Positions 27,148 to 37,318 of a stretch of 64,000 bases of DNA are shown piece after piece. The DNA lies in contig VGVH01000002.1 of the NCBI GenBank assembly GCA_016874095.1, positions 162,431-226,430 on the forward strand. The letters are read 5' to 3'. The stretch is from Gammaproteobacteria bacterium (GTDB taxonomy: Bacteria > Pseudomonadota > Gammaproteobacteria > Steroidobacterales > GCA-2729495). How positions within the stretch are numbered: the stretch's first letter is position 1; each line of letters starts with the position of its first letter. A program made the position numbers and the translations under genes. The notes below the pieces were generated by a model. The model made no database searches, was not told the DNA's origin, and worked only from the letters and a program-made list of their open reading frames with translations.

Positions 27148-27629
27148 AGCCGCGCCGCGGTCAATTCGCCCTCGCCAGCCCTGCGCTCGGACCATAACGC
27201 GAGCATCGTCTTCCCGTTGACCGGATGGCGCAGCGTGGGTGCGAGGTCGGCCAGCGGGCGCAGGACGAAGGCGTAGCGCAGGACATCACGGTGCGGCAGC
27301 CGTGGTGAATCGCTCACCGTGTCCCCGTGCAACAGCAGATCGAGGTCGAGCGTACGCGACGTAATGGCGCCTGCATCACGCTGCCGGTTGGCCTCGACAT
27401 GCAGGCCTTCGAGGATGCCGATGACCGCATCAGGGCTGAGGGCGGTCGGCACGCGAACGACCATATTGAGGAAATCGGGTCCGTCGAAACCAACAGCGGC
27501 ACTGCGGTAAACCGGGGAACCGTCCACCGTGCCGAAGATCTCCCGCAGGCGCCCCACCGCAAACCTCAGGTGGCGTTCCGGATCCAGGTTGCTGCCGATG
27601 CCGATATATGCGGCCGGCACGCCATTCAC
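27129..27629 (-). CDS. folK: 6-hydroxymethyl-7,8-dihydropterin pyrophosphokinase
   Basis: A 166-residue HPPK that transfers pyrophosphate from ATP to hydroxymethyldihydropterin in folate synthesis. YIGIGSNLDPE opens the protein. The catalytic SRTLDLDLLLHG block, the PHRDVLRYAFVLRPLADLAP block and an RSA-type pterin loop are present. The start is GTG 27629, overlapping folB by four bases (GTGA). The last residues and the stop codon are encoded inside the right arm of the long hairpin, so the C-terminus (LDGSGG) was probably set by that element. Confidence 0.93.
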   Translation of the reverse strand: MNGVPAAYIGIGSNLDPERHLRFAVGRLREIFGTVDGSPVYRSAAVGFDGPDFLNMVVRVPTALSPDAVIGILEGLHVEANRQRDAGAITSRTLDLDLLLHGDTVSDSPRLPHRDVLRYAFVLRPLADLAPTLRHPVNGKTMLALWSERRAGEGELTAARLDGSGG

Positions 27630-27979
27630 CGCGCGCCGCGCTCGATCGAGACGCCGACCTCGCGCGAGCCGCGAACGGCGAATGGCTTGCGGACGGTCAC
27701 GCGGATCCACGGCACGCCGAATTCCGTCATCACCAGCGTCGCGATCCGCTCCGCCAGAGTCTCGATGAGCTGGCAGCCAGCAGCCCCCACGTCGGCCGCA
27801 ACGCGCTTCGCCACGGTCTTGTAATTGAGCGTGGCATCGATGTGGTCACGTTTAGCAGCTTCGCGGATGTCGACGCCCATCTCGAGATCGATGCTGATGA
27901 CCTGAGGCAGGCGCCGCTCCCATTCCCAGATTCCGATGATGGCGGTTACGCGGAGGTCCTTGAGATAAATCGTATCCAC
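27626..27979 (-). CDS. folB: Dihydroneopterin aldolase
   Basis: A 117-residue folate-pathway enzyme that cleaves dihydroneopterin to hydroxymethyldihydropterin, which FolK then activates. IYLKDLRVTAIIGIWEWER is the typical start, with the conserved Glu in the WEWER block. LNYKTVAKRV and TEFGVPWIRVTVRKP follow, with the catalytic Lys near the C-terminus. The start is GTG 27979, four bases after the tsaD stop. Residues upstream in the same frame overlap tsaD and are not homologous. The tsaD-folB-folK order implies one transcript. Confidence 0.94.
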   Translation of the reverse strand: MDTIYLKDLRVTAIIGIWEWERRLPQVISIDLEMGVDIREAAKRDHIDATLNYKTVAKRVAADVGAAGCQLIETLAERIATLVMTEFGVPWIRVTVRKPFAVRGSREVGVSIERGAR

Positions 27980-27983
27980 CTGG

Positions 27984-29033
27984 TCAATCCCTGCCCGCGC
28001 CTGGCGGCTCAAGTTGCTGCAGATCCCAGCGGGCTCGCGCCCGGATCGCAGCCACACCCGGCGTCGCATCGGCGTACCTGAATGCACCGGCGAGCGCCAC
28101 CATCGCAGCATTGTCGGTGCAGAACTCGTGGCGGGGATAGTAAGCGCGCGCACCGCGGGCAGCGAGTTCGGCAGCAAGCCGTACGCGCAGGCTGCGATTG
28201 GCGCCAACGCCCCCGGCGACGACCAGCCTTTCGCGACCCGTGTGCTCCAGGGCACGCAGGCACTTGGCAATCAGCGTATCGACCACCGCGGCCTGGAAGC
28301 CGCAGGCAAGATCGGCGCGGTCCACCTCTGACATGCCACTGCCGCCGAGTTCGCGGGCGGTGAGCGCAACGGCGGTCTTCAGTCCGCTGAAGCTGAAATC
28401 CAGACCGCGGTTGATCATCGGGCGGGGAAAGTCGAAACGGCCCGTCCGGCCCGTGTCAGCGATCCGTGCCAGCTGTGGCCCCCCCGGATAAGGCAATCCC
28501 AGCATCTTGGCGGTCTTGTCGAAGGCCTCACCGGCCGCGTCGTCGAGCGTCTGGCCGAGCACGCGGTAAAGCCCGACCCCGGTCACGTCGACGAGCATCG
28601 TGTGCCCGCCCGATACCAGCAGCGCAACGAACGGGAAATCCGGCGCATCCGGCTCAAGCAGCGGGGCCAGCAGGTGCGCCTCCATATGATGCACGGCGAT
28701 CGCCGGGATCCCCCAGGCAGCAGCCAGGCCCGTCGTGACGGTTGCCCCGACGAGCAAGGCGCCAATGAGCCCCGGCCCGGCCGTATAGGCGACTGCGTCG
28801 AGGTCCGCGGGCCGACAGGCTCCGGTTGCCAGCGCGTCCTGCACCAGGGGCAGGAGCTTGCGGATGTGGTCGCGGGAGGCCAGTTCCGGCACAACGCCGC
28901 CGTAGGGCGCGTGGGTCGCCACCTGGCTGTAGATGCGGTGGGCAAGCAGCCCTTTGCGCCGGTCGTAGACCGCCACGGCTGTCTCGTCGCAACTGGTCTC
29001 CACGCCCAGGATTGTGAGGGAACCGCCAGCCAT
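27984..29033 (-). CDS. tsaD: tRNA N6-threonylcarbamoyladenosine synthase subunit TsaD
   Basis: A 349-residue ASKHA-fold enzyme that transfers the threonylcarbamoyl group to A37 of ANN-decoding tRNAs with TsaB and Tsa[17 protein letters not shown] is the N-terminal signature. The metal-binding [11 protein letters not shown] motif and the SGGHTML and [10 protein letters not shown] nucleotide motifs are intact. It is divergent from rpsU over 102 bases, the classic gammaproteobacterial arrangement, and leads folB and folK. Confidence 0.97.
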   Translation of the reverse strand: MAGGSLTILGVETSCDETAVAVYDRRKGLLAHRIYSQVATHAPYGGVVPELASRDHIRKLLPLVQDALATGACRPADLDAVAYTAGPGLIGALLVGATVTTGLAAAWGIPAIAVHHMEAHLLAPLLEPDAPDFPFVALLVSGGHTMLVDVTGVGLYRVLGQTLDDAAGEAFDKTAKMLGLPYPGGPQLARIADTGRTGRFDFPRPMINRGLDFSFSGLKTAVALTARELGGSGMSEVDRADLACGFQAAVVDTLIAKCLRALEHTGRERLVVAGGVGANRSLRVRLAAELAARGARAYYPRHEFCTDNAAMVALAGAFRYADATPGVAAIRARARWDLQQLEPPGAGRD

Positions 29034-29041
29034 CGAGTGCT

Positions 29042-29069
29042 TTGCAACCAGCCCGGAAGTGGCTATATT
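29042..29069 (+). promoter_or_regulatory. rpsU operon promoter
   Basis: TTGCAA (29042-29047) and TATATT (29064-29069) are separated by 16 bases. The stretch after the -10 is GC-rich (GTGCGGCC), as in stringently controlled promoters. It drives the rpsU-yqeY-dnaG block. Confidence 0.7.
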
Positions 29070-29080
29070 GTGCGGCCTTC

Positions 29081-29103
29081 ACCGGCCGAGCGCCGGTTTT
29101 TTT
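29081..29103 (+). terminator. Attenuator-like intrinsic terminator in the rpsU leader
   Basis: ACCGGC (29081-29086), loop CGAGC, GCCGGT (29092-29097) and a run of seven T (29097-29103) lie between the promoter and the rpsU start. An alternative stem, CGGCC (29073-29077) with GGCCG (29084-29088), would use the same 5' arm and exclude the terminator. This suggests attenuation of the operon. Confidence 0.65.
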
Positions 29104-29135
29104 CGCCCGCCGGCCACGGTCCGAGGATTACGAAC

Positions 29136-29351
29136 TTGCCCAGCGTACGCGTCCGAGAGAACGAGCATTTCGATGCCGCCCTGCGCCGCTTCAAGCGCGC
29201 CTGCGAAAAGGCCGGCGTCCTCACGGAGCTGCGTCGCCGCGAGTTCTACGAGAAGCCCACGCAGGAGCGCAAGCGCAAGCGCGCCGCCGCCGTGAAGCGC
29301 CAGCTGAAACGCTCGTCGCGGGAAACCAACCGCCGCCGTCGGCTGTACTGA
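29136..29351 (+). CDS. rpsU: 30S ribosomal protein bS21
   Basis: A 71-residue basic ribosomal protein, first gene of the macromolecular synthesis operon. The core [20 protein letters not shown] and [13 protein letters not shown] are diagnostic, ending in an arginine-rich tail RRRRLY. The start is TTG at 29136: GAGGA at 29123-29127 gives eight-base spacing, and the residues in front of it are not part of bS21. The same frame is open far upstream only because it is antisense to tsaD. Confidence 0.96.
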   Translation: MPSVRVRENEHFDAALRRFKRACEKAGVLTELRRREFYEKPTQERKRKRAAAVKRQLKRSSRETNRRRRLY

Positions 29352-29371
29352 TCGCGTAGCCGCACCCGGGC

Positions 29372-29818
29372 ATGTCCCTCAAGGCCCGCATCAACGACGA
29401 CATGAAGGCCGCCATGCGCAGCGGGGACAAGCTGCGCCTCGGCAACATCCGCATGCTCATGGCTGCAGTCAAGCAGCGGGAAGTCGACGACCGTCGCGAG
29501 ATGGCGGACCCCGACGTCCTCTCGATCGTCGAGAAACTCATCAAGCAACGCCGCGAGGCCGCCACGCAGTTCGCAGCGGCCGGCCGTAGCGACCTCGAAG
29601 CCAAGGAACTGGATGAAGCGCGGCAACTCTCCGAGTACCTGCCCGTCCAGCTTGCCGAGACCGAAGTCGCGGCGCTGATCGAAGCCGCCATCCAGGCCAC
29701 CGGCGCCGCCGGGATCAGGGACATGGGCAAGGTCATCGGTGCCCTGCGCCCGCAGATCCAGGGGCGGGCCGACATGGGCGCCGTCAGCGGCCTGGTCAAG
29801 GCCCGTCTCGGCGGCTGA
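29372..29818 (+). CDS. yqeY: GatB/YqeY-domain protein
   Basis: A 148-residue helical protein of the YqeY family, related to the tail domain of the amidotransferase subunit GatB that contacts tRNA. SLKARINDDMKAAMRSGDK and LSEYLPVQLAE are typical, with the C-terminal MGKVIGALRPQIQGRADMG block. It sits between rpsU and dnaG, 20 bases after rpsU, the usual place in many gammaproteobacteria. Its molecular role is unknown; no catalytic residues are evident. Confidence 0.93.
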   Translation: MSLKARINDDMKAAMRSGDKLRLGNIRMLMAAVKQREVDDRREMADPDVLSIVEKLIKQRREAATQFAAAGRSDLEAKELDEARQLSEYLPVQLAETEVAALIEAAIQATGAAGIRDMGKVIGALRPQIQGRADMGAVSGLVKARLGG

Positions 29819-29908
29819 TCCCGGCCCAACCGCGGGCCGCGTGGACGCCCGCCGGCGGCCGCCGTATTCTGGCGGCGCTACCGCGTCGATTATTCCAATC
29901 CCAAAACG

Positions 29909-31633
29909 ATGCCCGGACGAATTCCGCAGCACTTCATCGATGAGCTGATGCAGCGCGCCGACATCGTCGAGATCGTCGGTTCACGTGTACAGCTGCGCAA
30001 GGCGGGTCGCGAATACAAGGCCTGTTGCCCCTTTCACGGTGAGAAAACCCCCTCCTTCACGGTGAGCCCCCACAAGGGCTTCTTCCACTGCTTCGGCTGC
30101 GGCGCCCACGGGACGGCGCTCGGCTTCCTGATGGAGTACGACCGCCTCGATTTCGTAGCGGCCGTCGAGGCGCTGGCAGAGCACCTCGGCCTGGAGGTGC
30201 CCCGCGAGGCGGATGGCCGGGAGCTACAGGCCCCGCTCGCACCGCTGTATGACGTGCTGGCCCGTGCGGCGACTGCTTTCGAGGCCGTCTTGCCCAGGCA
30301 CGAATCCGCCGTCGGTTACCTGAAAGGTCGCGGCCTGGACGGTGAGACGGCCCGGCAGTTTCGCATTGGCTATGCGCCGGCCGCGTGGGACTCGCTGCTC
30401 GGCCAGTTTGCCGAAGCAGAGCAGGCCCACCTGCTGGCGGCGGGACTCGTGATTGCCCGCGATGGCGGCGGTCACTACGACCGCTTCCGCGACCGCATCA
30501 TGTTTCCGATCCGCGACAGCCGCGGGCGCGTCATCGGCTTTGGCGGGCGCGTGCTCGGCAGCGGCGAACCGAAATATCTCAATTCACCCGAGACGGCCGT
30601 CTTCCACAAGGGACAGGAGCTGTACGGACTGTACGAAGCCAGGCAGGCGGAGCGGCGGCTTGCGCGACTGCTCGTCGTCGAAGGCTACATGGACGTCGTC
30701 TCGCTGGCACAGCACGGCGTCCGCGACGCCGTCGCTACGCTCGGAACCGCGACCACCGGGGAGCATGTGCGCCGGCTGTTTCGCGTCGTCCCCGAAATCG
30801 TCTACTGCTTCGATGGTGACCGCGCGGGTCGAGCCGCAGCCTGGCGCGCGCTGCAGGTCTCGCTGCCGGAGATCCGCGACGGTCGCCAGATCCGCTTCCT
30901 CTTCCTGCCCGATGGCGAAGACCCGGACTCCCTCGTCCGCAAGGAAGGCGCGGCAGATTTTGCGGCCCGTATCGCCGGCGCGATGCCGCTGTCGGACTAC
31001 CTGCTCGAAGAATTGCGGCGACAGGCCGGATCGGAATCTCTCGACGGACGCGCACGACTGGCCGAACTGGCACGGCCGTTGCTGGCCCTCGTGCCTGCGG
31101 GTGTCTACCGCGAGCTGCTGACCGATCGGCTGTCAGCCGAGGTCGGCTTGAAACCGGAGCGACTCCAGGCCGCGCTGGGGGGGCCTGCAGAGAGCGCCCG
31201 GCCGCGACCGGCGGGAGCCGGCGGTCGTCGCAGCCTGGTTGCCCAGGTCATTGCCCGGCTCATCAGCAATCCGGCGCTGGGTGCCGAGGTCACAGTACCG
31301 GCCGGCCTCAAGGCGGTTCAGGTGAAGGGTATCGACCTGCTGCTGGAACTGCTGGAACTGACGCGCAGCAGCCCGGGTCTGACCCCGGGCGCACTGCTGG
31401 AGCGTTTTCGTGATCGACCGGAAGCCCCGCATCTGCAGCAGCTCCTCGTGACCGAAGTCGAACTCGGCGCCGACGCAGCGAAGAAGGAACTGACCGACGG
31501 CCTCGCCCGGATACTGGCCAGCGATCGCAGCGAGCGCATGGGGGTCCTCTTCGCCAAGGGTGAAAACCTGACACCGGCGGAAAAGGACGAACTCCGGCAG
31601 TTGCAGGGCAACGCAGCGCCGAGCGTTAGGTAA
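29909..31633 (+). CDS. dnaG: DNA primase
   Basis: A 574-residue primase that makes RNA primers at the replication fork. The zinc ribbon near residues 37-64 reads CCPFHGEKTPSFTVSP...FHCFGCG (CHC2 type). The RNA polymerase core and TOPRIM domain follow (LLVVEGYMDVVSL with the catalytic Glu; CFDGDRAGRAAAW with the Asp pair). The C-terminal third is helical and should bind DnaB helicase. It is 90 bases after yqeY. A terminator-like hairpin separates it from rpoD, as is known in E. coli. Confidence 0.97.
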   Translation: MPGRIPQHFIDELMQRADIVEIVGSRVQLRKAGREYKACCPFHGEKTPSFTVSPHKGFFHCFGCGAHGTALGFLMEYDRLDFVAAVEALAEHLGLEVPREADGRELQAPLAPLYDVLARAATAFEAVLPRHESAVGYLKGRGLDGETARQFRIGYAPAAWDSLLGQFAEAEQAHLLAAGLVIARDGGGHYDRFRDRIMFPIRDSRGRVIGFGGRVLGSGEPKYLNSPETAVFHKGQELYGLYEARQAERRLARLLVVEGYMDVVSLAQHGVRDAVATLGTATTGEHVRRLFRVVPEIVYCFDGDRAGRAAAWRALQVSLPEIRDGRQIRFLFLPDGEDPDSLVRKEGAADFAARIAGAMPLSDYLLEELRRQAGSESLDGRARLAELARPLLALVPAGVYRELLTDRLSAEVGLKPERLQAALGGPAESARPRPAGAGGRRSLVAQVIARLISNPALGAEVTVPAGLKAVQVKGIDLLLELLELTRSSPGLTPGALLERFRDRPEAPHLQQLLVTEVELGADAAKKELTDGLARILASDRSERMGVLFAKGENLTPAEKDELRQLQGNAAPSVR

Positions 31634-31737
31634 AGAAAGCCTGTCGCCTGCCGATACCGCTAATGGCAGCCGGGCACCGCGATTGGCGGCTGGATTCAGC
31701 CACTTGTCGCACGGTTCCGAACTGGCTTGATGCAAGC

Positions 31738-31764
31738 CCCGTGCCATGAATCGGCGCGGGTTTT
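31738..31764 (+). terminator. Terminator between dnaG and rpoD
   Basis: CCCGTGCC (31738-31745), loop ATGAATC, GGCGCGGG (31753-31760) and TTTT (31761-31764) form an 8-bp stem with one U-G pair and a short U-tract. It lies 105 bases after the dnaG stop. Partial termination here would set dnaG below rpoD output. Confidence 0.6.
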
Positions 31765-31790
31765 CTGTGGATGGGCCCGAACCCGAACCC

Positions 31791-31796
31791 TATAAT
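31791..31796 (+). promoter_or_regulatory. -10 box of an rpoD promoter
   Basis: A perfect TATAAT lies 32 bases before the rpoD GTG, followed by a GC-rich discriminator (GCCGCG). No good -35 stands at the expected distance, so activity may be weak or activator-dependent. Confidence 0.5.
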
Positions 31797-31828
31797 GCCG
31801 CGTTTAGCGCCTGAGCTGAGGTACGACG

Positions 31829-33667
<1,839 letters not shown>

Positions 33668-33702
33668 GCCTTCAGGCGGCGAAGCCGCGCTGCAGATTCC
33701 TG

Positions 33703-33975
33703 GTTCTCCTCACCTTTCGCTGATCGGTAGACCCAGGCCCGCTCCGCACGGTTGAACGGCATTTCCTCGCGATTCATGGCGAAGAAGTACTGACGGAAAA
33801 ACTCGCCGATTTCTTCGAATACGTCGGGGAACCGCCCGATCACCGGATAATTGCGGTGGATGGCATGCTTGGTCTGGGTCTTGTCGATCACACAGAATGC
33901 TGCGATCGCGCCCAGCCCGAGCTCAAAAACGAACGCGTATGCGAACAGGTCAAGTATCTGACTGACGAGGCCCAT
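33703..33975 (-). pseudogene. N-terminal remnant of an FMN-binding glutamate synthase-family gene
   Basis: The first 91 residues from ATG 33975 start with a membrane span. They continue KTQTKHAIHRNYPVIGRF, FFRQYFFAMNREEMPFNRAE and WVYRSAKG, the characteristic start of the membrane-linked 'FMN-binding glutamate synthase' proteins of about 500 residues. After that the frame runs antisense into the rpoD 3' end and similarity stops. The catalytic barrel is absent. It is read as a 3'-truncated leftover; no glutamate synthase continuation exists nearby. Confidence 0.75.
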
Positions 33976-34017
33976 GACGAACCCCCTTTCGTGACAACAA
34001 CCCGGTGAGCGCGCCGC

Positions 34018-35010
34018 TTACCCTGACCGCCTCAGGCCGATCTCGAGCGGATAATGATCCGAGCCTACGTCCGGGCCACGGGACAAGCGTGTCATCTCGA
34101 GCCCTGGATCGCGTAACGCGTGGTCGATCTGTATCTGCGCAACCGGCCAGCGCACAGGCCAGGTGCCCAGCAGTCCGAATTCCCGCCACCCGTCGACCAT
34201 CCCGGTTACTTCGAGGAAATCCCGCAGCGCCGGGGAGAACACGGTCGCATTCAAGTCGCCGACCAGAAGACGCGGAATGCCGGCCGGCTCGCTGGCGCGG
34301 AGCAGGCCGGCCAGCATCTGCAGCTGGCGGTCGCGCTGCCGGGCCCGGTAGGGAGTCGTTGGCGAAACGAGATGCACGGCGCCAAACATCACCTCGCCTC
34401 CCGGCAGGCGCAGCTTCGCCAGCAAGTTGGAGCTGCCTCGCACGCCGAGATCGGTCCAGCGCGCATCATCGAGCGGGTACTTCGAGAAAACCCCGAGACC
34501 CCAGGCGGTAGGGCGATCGAGCGACAGCCAATGAGGATATCGCTCCATCACGGGTCGCAGCTCACGCATCCAACGTGGCGTCAGCTCTGACAACGCCACG
34601 ACGTCGGCATCGGAGGCGGCGAGGTATCGGCGTACGTCCTCGTAGCGGACATTCCGATGCTGCAGATTCAGCGAAATGACACGCGTCTCCAGCGAGGATG
34701 GCGCTGGCGGCGACGGCTGGATAACGTGGGGCAACAGGTACGGACAGACGTACCAGAGATTCGGCAGCGCGAAGACTGCTGCGACCAGCGCAGGTGCCCA
34801 ACGACGCCAGGCAAGGAAGGCACTGGCAACGATGACCAGCGCCAACAGGTACTGGGCACGAAAGTGCGATGCCGTTTCACCGACCCAGGCATAGCGGGCG
34901 AACTGCGCGACTGTCGTCGCAGTCGCCAGCCCGATCAGGGCAGCCGACAGGACCAGCTGGACGGCGCGTTCGCCCCGGGCGCCTTCCTGGTGATGGTCAG
35001 CCCCGCACAC
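34018..35010 (-). CDS. Membrane-anchored endonuclease/exonuclease/phosphatase-family protein
   Basis: A 330-residue protein with about three N-terminal membrane spans (residues 17-95) and a C-terminal EEP hydrolase domain. Motifs: VISLNLQHRN at the domain start (conserved Asn), ALSELTP (metal Glu), VGDLNA (catalytic Asp/Asn pair) and GSDHYPLEI (SDHxP). The layout resembles YafD-type proteins. The catalytic domain probably faces the cytoplasm or periplasm depending on span count. Substrate is unknown. The next upstream gene lies 168 bases away with no recognisable coding sequence between. Confidence 0.78.
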   Translation of the reverse strand: MCGADHHQEGARGERAVQLVLSAALIGLATATTVAQFARYAWVGETASHFRAQYLLALVIVASAFLAWRRWAPALVAAVFALPNLWYVCPYLLPHVIQPSPPAPSSLETRVISLNLQHRNVRYEDVRRYLAASDADVVALSELTPRWMRELRPVMERYPHWLSLDRPTAWGLGVFSKYPLDDARWTDLGVRGSSNLLAKLRLPGGEVMFGAVHLVSPTTPYRARQRDRQLQMLAGLLRASEPAGIPRLLVGDLNATVFSPALRDFLEVTGMVDGWREFGLLGTWPVRWPVAQIQIDHALRDPGLEMTRLSRGPDVGSDHYPLEIGLRRSG

Positions 35011-35178
35011 GGCGCACCACGCTTGCCACTGGTTCAGTCATCGTCGGATTCAGTATAGAAGGTCACCCGGCTGGATATCGGCAACCTGGCGCTGGTAGCT
35101 GAGGGTGCACGCCCGCCGGGACAGGAACCGGTTCCAGGAACCCTCGCCCGCGATCACTGTGACCGCCGTCTCGAAAAA

Positions 35179-35760
35179 TCAGAGCTGGCGATAGATCCAG
35201 CCGAGGCAGAGTACCGTATAGAGCAGTACGAGGGGCTCCGCATTGCGCGACAGGCTCGTGGCAAGCGACCAGTTGCCGCCTGCGCGCGGCAGAATCGAGC
35301 GCGGCACGACGGCCGGAGTCGCTGCCTGCCACTGCGCGCAACGCTCGCCGAAGAGTCGGCGGAGTTTGCGATCCTCGTATTCAATCGCGGCCGGGTAGAA
35401 AAAGAACCAGAAGACGACTGCAACCGGAGCAGCCCACCACTGGCCACTCGCAATGACGAAGCCTGCGAGCAGCAGCAGGTTTCCCGTGTACAGCGGATGG
35501 CGCACCAGGGAATAGGGGCCGTCGGTAGCGAGCTGCTGGTTCTTCATGATGAAACCGGATGCGTACAGCCGGATCATGGCCCCAAGCGCTGAAAGCACTG
35601 CGCCCGCAACGAACAACCGCTGCTCTGGCATCGCGAAGACTGCAAAGACCGGCATCAGCAGCAGCCCGAAACCCTGGCGACCGACTTCGCTGTAACGCCA
35701 TTCGCGCAGGTAATGGGCGGGTCCGCTGAGCGGCGGCAGATCCTTTGTCCTCTGACCCAT
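35179..35760 (-). CDS. Isoprenylcysteine carboxyl methyltransferase-family membrane protein
   Basis: A 193-residue integral membrane protein with about five spans. The DGPYSLVRHPLYTGNLLLL motif, followed by EYEDRKLRRLFGERCAQW, is the SAM-binding signature of the ICMT/PEMT/NnrU group. A bacterial lipid or small-molecule methyltransferase is the safest reading; the substrate is unknown. The start is ATG 35760 (MGQRTKD). The frame runs on to 35826, but those residues are Cys/Arg-rich and unlike the family. Confidence 0.75.
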   Translation of the reverse strand: MGQRTKDLPPLSGPAHYLREWRYSEVGRQGFGLLLMPVFAVFAMPEQRLFVAGAVLSALGAMIRLYASGFIMKNQQLATDGPYSLVRHPLYTGNLLLLAGFVIASGQWWAAPVAVVFWFFFYPAAIEYEDRKLRRLFGERCAQWQAATPAVVPRSILPRAGGNWSLATSLSRNAEPLVLLYTVLCLGWIYRQL

Positions 35761-35853
35761 TTTCCGGCCGGTTCCTGTCACTTTTGCGGGTTGGCGACAG
35801 TAACAGAATCGCCGCGGCTCGGTCACGCAGGAAGGACCATGGCCGGTACCCGC

Positions 35854-35862
35854 TGCTAGAAT
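35854..35862 (+). promoter_or_regulatory. Extended -10 promoter of the tRNA gene
   Basis: TGCTAGAAT at 35854-35862 matches TGnTATAAT with one change and is followed by a GC-rich stretch (CGCCGCGC). The predicted start is about 35 bases before the tRNA. Confidence 0.6.
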
Positions 35863-35902
35863 CGCCGCGCCGCTCCCCCTACGGGCGCGGTCAGCATGCG
35901 CT

Positions 35903-35975
35903 GGGCCTGTAGCTCAATGGTTAGAGCAGGAGACTCATAATCTCTTGGTTCCAGGTTCGAGTCCTGGCGGGCCCA
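35903..35975 (+). tRNA. tRNA with CAU anticodon, most like tRNA-Ile2 (lysidine type)
   Basis: A 73-base cloverleaf: acceptor GGGCCTG/CGGGCCC, D-arm TAGCTCAATGGTTAGAGCA, anticodon stem GGAGA/TCTCT with loop CTCATAA (anticodon CAT), T-arm CCAGG-TTCGAGT-CCTGG, discriminator A. The block AGCAGG-GACTCATAATC-CTTGGT resembles E. coli ileX/ileY (Ile, CAU modified by TilS) more than elongator Met. Met remains possible. No CCA is encoded; TGCCC follows. Confidence 0.9.
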
Positions 35976-36010
35976 TGCCCTTTCATAAAAGTCTGGATAC
36001 CTACCGCAAG

Positions 36011-37318
36011 ATGCAAGCATATGTACCCGCGACCCTCGGCCCGATTGAACTGGCGCCGGGGATCGAGCGCATCAACGCGCTGTGTTTCCTTTTCGCCGCG
36101 CTCGTCAGCATCGGGCTATTCACCTATTTCTCGGCACTTACGCCCTACGTGCTCGACGTACACCTGGGCGTGCCAAAGTCCGAGCACGGCAGGATCTCCG
36201 GTCTGCTGCAAACCTGGCAGGAAATCGCCCTCCTCACGACCACCGGTATCTGGGGTGTACTGTCGGACCGCCTGGGACGCCGCATCCTCTACATCACCAG
36301 CTTCTTTCTGATAGCGGTCGGCTACACGCTCTACGCGTTTGCGACCACCCCGACGGAACTGCTCGTCTGGCGCGCGCTCATCGGCGTTGGGATCGCAGGA
36401 AGCGCAGCGATGTTGACTACGGTCCTGGCCGACTATCCGCTGAACAGTTCGCGCGGCAAGCTGACCGGCACGGCGTTTCTGCTGAACGGCGTGGGCTCGG
36501 TGATATTTTTTCTCGGCCTCACGAAACTGCCCGGCGTCTACGAGAGCTTCGGAGCCTCACCGCTATGGGCTGGCCGGTATGCGCTGCTGACGGCGGCCGG
36601 TATTGGGGTCATCACGGCTATCGTGCTCTTCGGCCTGAAGCCAGGGTTGCCGGACCACGTCGAGAAGCGCGTTCCATTGATGCAACTGCTCAAGGTCGGA
36701 ATCGCTGCCGCCCGGAAGCCGCGCATCGCGTTGTGCTACATCGGCGCTTTCGCTGCACGGGCCGACATGGTCATCATCACGATTTTCATGGGCCTGTGGG
36801 TCGCGCAGTCGGCCAGTGCTGCGGGCCTTTCGGCATCGGAAAGTACAGCGGGTGTCGGCATGGTGGTCGGCATTACCCAGGCATCAGCCCTGGCGTGGGC
36901 ACCGGTGATCGGCTGGATCGGCGATCGCATCGACCGTGTCAGCGTCATCGCGATTTCCTTCCTGCTCGCGGCGGTCGGCTACGGATGGTTTGCCACGCAG
37001 GAGGATCCGACGTCAGGGGCTGCGATCCCCTCGCTGATACTCCTCGGCTGCGGGCAGACCAGCGTCGCGCTAGCGACAACCCTGCTGCTCGGCCAGGAAG
37101 CCCCGGAGCAGTACCGCGGTTCGGTGTTCGGGCTGCAGAACCTCTGCGGCGGCTTCGGCATCCTCGCCATTTCATTCGGCGGCGGCATTCTCTACGACAG
37201 GGTGGCCCCGACGGCGCCGTTCTTAGCCGTTGCCATTGCCAACTGCGTCATACTCCTGCTTGCCCTGTGGCTGAAGTTATTCGAGCGAACCGCAGTCCCG
37301 AACGACGCTAGCCGGTGA
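36011..37318 (+). CDS. Major facilitator superfamily transporter
   Basis: A 435-residue carrier with about 12 membrane spans. The loop 2-3 MFS signature is GVLSDRLGRRILYI and its second-half counterpart is GWIGDRIDRVSVIA. Substrate is not evident. It directly follows the tRNA. The in-frame ATG at 35975 would share its A with the tRNA's discriminator base, so I prefer ATG 36011 (MQAYVPATLG). A start at 35975 would give 447 residues. The 3' end overlaps the convergent flippase gene by 11 bases. Confidence 0.82.
   Translation: MQAYVPATLGPIELAPGIERINALCFLFAALVSIGLFTYFSALTPYVLDVHLGVPKSEHGRISGLLQTWQEIALLTTTGIWGVLSDRLGRRILYITSFFLIAVGYTLYAFATTPTELLVWRALIGVGIAGSAAMLTTVLADYPLNSSRGKLTGTAFLLNGVGSVIFFLGLTKLPGVYESFGASPLWAGRYALLTAAGIGVITAIVLFGLKPGLPDHVEKRVPLMQLLKVGIAAARKPRIALCYIGAFAARADMVIITIFMGLWVAQSASAAGLSASESTAGVGMVVGITQASALAWAPVIGWIGDRIDRVSVIAISFLLAAVGYGWFATQEDPTSGAAIPSLILLGCGQTSVALATTLLLGQEAPEQYRGSVFGLQNLCGGFGILAISFGGGILYDRVAPTAPFLAVAIANCVILLLALWLKLFERTAVPNDASR

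Noticed and set aside
35011-35178. Small gene between the phosphatase-like and ICMT-like genes
   Set aside because: Only shadow frames; the only structure is a 12-bp palindrome GGAACCGGTTCC of uncertain meaning.
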